Part shown: positions 58,701-64,000 of the stretch, piece after piece
How positions within the stretch are numbered: position 1 is the first letter of the stretch
How the letters are laid out: every line of letters begins with the position of its first letter
Assembly (NCBI GenBank): GCA_015039365.1
Contig: WION01000288.1
Span: forward strand, 1 to 64,000
Source: Amanita rubescens
Taxonomy: Eukaryota > Basidiomycota > Agaricomycetes > Agaricales > Amanitaceae
DNA: 64,000 nt
Reading direction: 5' to 3'
Program-made: the position numbers and the translations under genes
Notes under the pieces: generated by a model
What the model saw: only the letters and a program-made list of their open reading frames with translations
The model's database searches: none
Told to the model about the DNA's origin: nothing

Positions 58701-59123
58701 CTCCCTTCTTTCCTTCCGGATGACCGGATCCCCCAGACACACACACACACACGAGTAATCGTTTACGAGATTTATATATTTATGTAAATTTGATAGTACA
58801 CGGGAGTTAAAGACTAAGCCAAAACAGAGGGGGATATGTGATCTAAATGTAATTTCAAGTCGCATGTATGGTACACTACATTGATTTAGCTGACAATAAA
58901 TAACAAGGCGCACGGTATGAAAAAAAATACGAATGGACCGGTGCGAAGGGAAAAAAATTTGAAGGAAAAAAAAAGAGGAAGAGTTCGAGGCAGGCCATAG
59001 GTGGTATGTAAAATTCGTGGTATCGCGGCCAACGGTGCCAATTTGTCGTTTTTTCTTCATGACGTTTAAATATGGGGTTTGTATTAAATGGATTTCACGG
59101 CGAATTAGCCGCCGGTACGCCCT
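52787..59123. other. 6.3 kb gene-poor interval
   Basis: No recognisable protein, tRNA or rRNA is seen. Open frames of up to about 175 codons (for example near 54,053-54,580 and 57,903-58,289) lack motifs and plausible splice contexts. Simple repeats occur at 53,819-53,834 (TC)n and 58,736-58,752 (AC)n. A palindrome-like caggttcgatcggaaccctg lies near 53,546. Confidence 0.45.
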
Positions 59124-60572
59124 TCATGAGGCAACAACGGTAGGTAATGGTGCCTGCAAGGTCAACGCGCCTGAACTAGTTTCCTTGGCGAGCTCGCCTC
59201 CGACAGACAAGCCTTGCCATGCTAGTTCCTGCGTTTGCGCTTGTGTGGTTCCTGCGGGGGGAGAGTAGTAAGGCGCGTTGACAGGAGGGGAAGGCGACTG
59301 CGCGGGAGTAGCAGCTGACGGTGTTTTCAGAGAAGTCACGTCGTTCAGCGAGACATTCGGGAGACGAATGCCACCATCCCGAGGAGGGGATTGAGAGGCG
59401 TCGCGGGAAAGAGGGAAAGGGTTAACGTTGGGAGAGTTGTACGAGGTTGCAGAGGCGGAGCTGGTGGAAGAATAGACTGATGCTATTCGGTTTCGTCAGC
59501 ATTTGGAGTTGTGCTGCCTAGATTTGAACGTACCACTATCGTCCCAGTCGCTTGTAGCACTGCCAGATTGCACGGAAGACGAGGACGAGACAGAGTCACG
59601 CCTGGTCAGGCCGTTGAATTCTCGCGGCTCCTTTTTAACAACGGTGGTTTTTGGCTTTGGGCTTGTCGTGCCCTTGGATTGCTTTCTGGTCTTGTTTCCG
59701 GCACGCAATTCGTCAAAACGAAGCGGACGCGGACGCAAGTGAGTGCGTTCGTAAAGACCACACTTGTTGCAAACGATTTTTCCAGGGTTAAGCGTTGACC
59801 TGCGCCACGAAGGTGGCTCGGTCGTGTGACAGTTGAAGCACCGGCGCCGAAGGTATTGGGTTTCCTTGGAGGCGGCGTCATCTGTGTGATGCACGGGATG
59901 GCCCGTTGGCAAATACGAGACTCCGAGCGTGTGACAGTTTGAAGGCATGCACCTGTAAGACGAAACCATCATAGAAGCAGCGGGAGGGTCTTCCAACTTG
60001 ATATTGGCATTTTCGTCGAAATTGCGGTAGCCGGCATGAGGAGAAGTGTTCATAGGGGGTATAATATGCTCGGAAGGCAATTGGGATTGTTCCGAAGGTA
60101 AGGGCGGAAGGGAGTCCGCATAATAAGAGTCCTGACGCGCATAATGCGCGTGCACGATGGAAGCATCCTGAGACCAAAAAGAACGGTACTGGAGCGGCAT
60201 AGAGTGGTCCTGGTCATGTCGGGCAATTGGATAAGTAGCGCGGCGGATGGGATGGTAGTCGTTGGGACGAGAGTGAGTCCAAGAATCATAAGGAGGCTGG
60301 TGGTGTTGGGTATGATTGTCCGGGAGTTCGGGTTCGTAGAGTTCCTGTAGGAGGGAGGGACGCGAAGGATGGTAATCATAATGATTGTGGTGAGACCAAG
60401 TAGGATTTACGGGGACTACATGGTCATCATGGGAGTCAGTAAAAATATTACGGACAGGGGGGTCAAGATGCTTGTAGACGGTGGGATAATGAATTTCATC
60501 TCGAGGAGAGGGAGTACGTGGAGCAGATGAGTCAGAGTAGGAAGCGTAACCGTCAAAAGCGAGAGAGTCCAT
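59124..60572 (-). CDS. GATA-type zinc-finger transcription factor
   Basis: The CDS is complement(join(59124..59482,59534..60572)), giving 465 residues; phases agree (gtacgt...aatag). The start MDSLAFDGYASYSDSSAPRT is chosen; an in-frame ATG 15 codons upstream (60,617) is less likely. The N-terminal 230 residues are His/Pro/Tyr/Ser-rich and probably disordered. One GATA finger follows: CFNC, a 19-residue loop containing PPSWRRSTLNPGK, then CNKCGLYERTH, and a basic tail (RPRPLRF...KTRKQSKG). The C-terminus is Ser/Pro/Thr-rich. It is a nuclear DNA-binding regulator recognising GATA cores; which pathway it controls cannot be told. Confidence 0.88.
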
Positions 60573-63500
60573 TATTGAGAGACGATGAAAAGGAACGGGG
60601 CTTTGAATCGAAGGCAAATCTGCGTTTTGAACTAAACAAATCGACTTGCACAGGGTCCATTTTCCATTTCTAGACTCCCTCTATCATCCAAACGGGGTTA
60701 TCTAAACAGCTTGGACCCCAATCACCAATCGGACCCTGTACCATTATTCTGGTTCGCCTGCCCCCCAAGATACCGCCTCACCCGTGCACAGCTCCTTGTC
60801 CCTGTCACTCCCACGCCCCTCCTTCTCACGAGTCCTCTCTTCCGCCCTTGCCTTCATTAGCTCTCCGCCATCTCTCACCTGACTATTTACCAGATCTTTC
60901 CACCACAATTCACCCCTCCACTGTACCCTCTCGGCCTTTATTTAGCGTCGGGGGTTCACCGACTTGAGTTGATACTTCTCTTTTTGGTCAAATTCAATTA
61001 CAGCACCCGTTTCATCCTGCTCTCTCGCCAAGCCGCGGCTCGTGAACGCGTCTAAGACTTTGCACAGCAGGGCCACTTATGAGTACTACCATTGACAGTG
61101 ACATGGACAGGCAAAGCCAAATCATACCTATTGCCTCGTTGTCAGTGCATTGCCTAACACTTATAATAGACGCTTTCGTTATTCGCGTGTGACCGTTTAC
61201 TCCGCCTCTCCTACTTGGAAGGTATCATACACACTCATTCCTATTCCGAGAGATATACCAGACGTGGTGCTCGACGTCCTCCAACGTTCATTGTCACAGC
61301 CACAGGTCGGACACCGCCACCGACGCGCGACACATTCACATATTCACACAAACGCTATAAACGTACTCTCAATCAAAAATGCCCTCATCGCCGCGTGCTG
61401 TAATTATTGCGTCTGCGAAACGTACAATCGCCGTTACGGCAGGAAATAGCGCGAGGGCGGGATTAAGCCTAATTACCCATCTTTGGGCAAAATTTTCTTC
61501 GGCCGGCTTGAACCACATGGCCCCCCGATGACTATAGCCCTTTTAACCGACACGTGTCATGAGCAATAATGCTAGTGCCTTGAAAAATTATCTACCATAG
61601 TCAAATTGGACACCTGACTAGACCACATTCGTTTTGCGTATTACGCTACAAAGTTATTTCAAAAAACACGTATGCAAGGGTTGGGGCGGCTGGACAATCT
61701 TCAGGGATGTTCGAGGCCAGACCCGGCTACTTATCGCCTCCCACTGCGGCCGTCTGCGCACCGCACAAGACATGACATCTAGTGGTGTGCGTTGCGTGCT
61801 CTAGGTCTTCTTCTCCAAAGGAGAGGCGCCCACGAAAGAGTCCACCTCCATCGGAGTGTAACCAAATTTAGATTATACGCCCCGCCAGCTGCATGTAAAC
61901 GTGGATGCATCCCGCGCATGTGGTGGATTTGCCTCCCCTTTTCTGAAGAGAATCCTTTTTTCCACAAACGGAAATGACAAACGTCACACCGTTCAATAAA
62001 GTAACGTCATTTGGGCGGCGCGCGCGCAGTTAGTTCGAACGTTCACGTTCACTTGTCACTGAATTGCACACACATGTCCCTGGGAGGGAATAATGTAATT
62101 ACAAAACACAATGCGACTTCTTTGTGTTTCCATTGCATTATAACACTGGTAGCACAGCTGTCGGGAAACAAGCACACATCGTTATCTACACAAAACCGGT
62201 GAGAACGGCAAGGCGTTGCCCCTTGAAGGGCAGAGACGGAAGAATTTGGTATATGTTAGTCCCACTCATTCAAATAAACTCAGCAAGCACAGCAGTGAGC
62301 TGTCTCCCGAGACTCCCTGTTATAATGAGAGCCTGCCTAACGCCAATGACTGGTCTTCTAGCCCAGGGCATCCATTATGTGATGATATATGGATAATAAT
62401 GGCTCGTAAAGGGAACGCACATATCCTGTTATTGTTATGCTTCCCCCCACTCTATCTCACCACGGTACCGCAGATATTTGGAGCCACCTGCCTCTTTTAG
62501 TCGATGTGGTAGGTTGCTGCGGATGACCACACACTCCGTTACAGCTTACGCCGGTGCACCCATGTCCAGGAATTTGCCGTACGCTTGTTTATATGAATCG
62601 AATAGAATCCTCTTCATCTCAGTACTTCACTCGGTGTTGTTGTTGTTGTACATGCTTTTTTGAGGGTTGTGAATGGGCGGCATTTCGTTCCATTTGTCAT
62701 TATCGCAGGATCTTTCTTCCGCTTCCGCTATCCGATGCCACGGTGTAGCTTTTCCGGAGTAGCCGGGAACAAGGAGCGCTCGTTAGCCTGAGTGTGTGGA
62801 TGCGGACTTGTAGCCCGTTTTGGGATTGCGCTTTCGATTATGCACGTGCTTATGGCTCGATCGTTGGACCACCTGGCGTGGTGGTGTTGGCAAGGCATTT
62901 TAGAGTTTATGAGCAATGAGGGCCAGTAGATAGCTTGCGAGATTAGGGAGTCATCTTTTGCAGATAATAGGCCCGGGTTTCCGTTGTTTGTTAAAAGTAT
63001 GGCAATCAAGAAGGTCAAAGACCAGTACGTTGCCCCTTCGAACCTACGCGTAGGCATGTTATTCGGATCGTGGTGTATTCCATCCGGCCAAGAATGGGCT
63101 AAGTAAAGAATTTAGGGTGCTAGGGTGGTTGCTAATTAAAGCCCTGCTATAATGGCTCGCTAATAGGTCAGGTTGGAGACCGCCCGGGAAACCGCAAGAC
63201 TCATACCTAGATAAGTAACTGTTTTCATGCCCGGCCACGGCCGTTCGGCAGTGTCGATAACTGAAGTGGGATATGTTACACGTTTGGAATAGTGCTCGCC
63301 ACCAAAAGAAACGGGTAGATAACAGGTATACGAGGGCGGGAAGATGAGTGTGCGGAATTGCTGCGTCGGAGCTCATGTCCGTTCGTTGCGCATATTAATT
63401 CAACTACGAAGACAATAGTCTCCGAGCGCCCCTAGGCTCAAAGCAGGGAAGTCGGAAGTGGCCGCTAGGTGTTACATGGTTTCAAAGTCGAAAGTAGGGA

Positions 63501-63736
63501 TTCAATTGGCCGGACCGGACCAACGGGGTGTAACGGATTCTTGAAAGAATGTTCCAGCGCCCTGTCGTCGGATCGCGCCAGGGAGACCCTGAGCCTTGAG
63601 GCATGTACTGAATTGTGCGCCTTGGAATAGAAATTAGAATAGAATAGAATAGAATTCATTACAATCGTGACACGTAGCGCGTTAGCGTGTAACATTGCTA
63701 ACACTCACGTCATTCAGCTTTCCCTGACGTGCAAGC
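60573..63736. other. 3.2 kb upstream of the GATA gene; no gene seen
   Basis: The first several hundred bases are pyrimidine-rich, as in a long fungal leader or promoter, with a caccaatcgg (CCAAT) motif at about 60,722. Further right only motif-less frames are visible. A pentanucleotide repeat (agaat)n lies at about 63,634-63,655. Confidence 0.4.
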
Positions 63737-64000
63737 ATGTCTTTTGAACATGCTCTCGTGACAAAAGGTTAGCTGGGCAAGTCGCAAATACAACCGTTAA
63801 TAATGTCATGGTTCTTACAGGACTTATGGTGGGAGCTGCCATCTCTTCCATACTCGTCGGATTGTTCGATATAAAGCATTACTTCCATATTCAAGTAAGT
63901 TCAATTGTGGATAAGGAAGGGCTCTTTGATAACAAAACGGTTTAGCTGGTACCCCATATAAACCGCCACCACCAGGTATTACCTTGCCCTACTTAAAACC
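63737..64000 (+). CDS. rhomboid-like membrane protein (Dsc2/UBAC2 type), 5' end only
   Basis: Exons 63,737-63,767, 63,821-63,894 and 63,946-63,975 join in phase (introns gttagc...tacag, gtaagt...tttag, then gtatta...). They read MSFEHALVTKG, LMVGAAISSILVGLF, DIKHYFHIQLVPHINRHHQ. The first hydrophobic segment followed by F-H-x-Q-L-V-P-H-I-x-R-H-H-Q is typical of the rhomboid-like subunit of the Dsc (SREBP-cleaving, Golgi/ER ubiquitin ligase) complex and of UBAC2. The gene runs off the window, so the remaining helices and any UBA domain are not visible. Confidence 0.62.

Overview
The window looks like nuclear DNA of a mushroom-type basidiomycete (Agaricomycetes). Coding regions are split by 45-60 nt GT-AG introns, and the families are fungal: NOP14, a Crinkler (CRN) protein, an NB-ARC protein with tetratricopeptide repeats, a fungal GATA factor and small secreted proteins. 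All calls come from reading translations and splice sites by eye; no database search was possible.

Region 1 (about 1-21,000) is a segmental duplication. Copy A (1 to about 7,110, plus a gene tail to 7,450) and copy B (about 15,663-20,700) share a decayed gene of unknown identity and an intact two-exon gene for a secreted, circularly permuted papain-fold (LRAT/PPPDE-like) protein. Between them lie an endonuclease/exonuclease/phosphatase gene and its truncated copy, a PD-(D/E)xK-nuclease-like gene, and broken pieces of NOP14 and PurL.

Region 2 (21,400-33,000) carries an HNH-nuclease gene, FEN1 and leucine-rich-repeat remnants, a complete CRN gene (ubiquitin-like header, restriction-nuclease-like domain, kinase-like domain), an aldo/keto reductase remnant, a small secreted cysteine-rich protein, a 100-residue orphan gene, a mitochondrial DNA polymerase gamma remnant and an NLR-like N-terminal protein.

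Region 3 (33,400-46,600) holds a VPS10 pseudogene split by a 2.5 kb hAT-like element, a scrap of the ATR/Mec1 FAT domain, an NB-ARC gene with about 23 near-identical TPRs split by a 1.1 kb hAT-like element, and a von Willebrand A pseudogene. The NB-ARC block (39.4-45.7 kb) has almost no CpG, unlike the DNA on either side.

Region 4 (48,300-64,000) is a quieter core: full-length NOP14, a divergently transcribed SnoaL/NTF2-like gene, a 6.3 kb gene-poor gap, a GATA factor, a second gap, and the first exons of a rhomboid-like (Dsc2/UBAC2-type) gene running off the end.

Together this is an accessory, effector- and immune-type region (CRN, NLR, three nuclease families, secreted proteins) mixed with many intron-retaining fragments of housekeeping genes. 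Retained introns point to DNA-level duplication rather than retrotransposition. A conserved core follows on the right.
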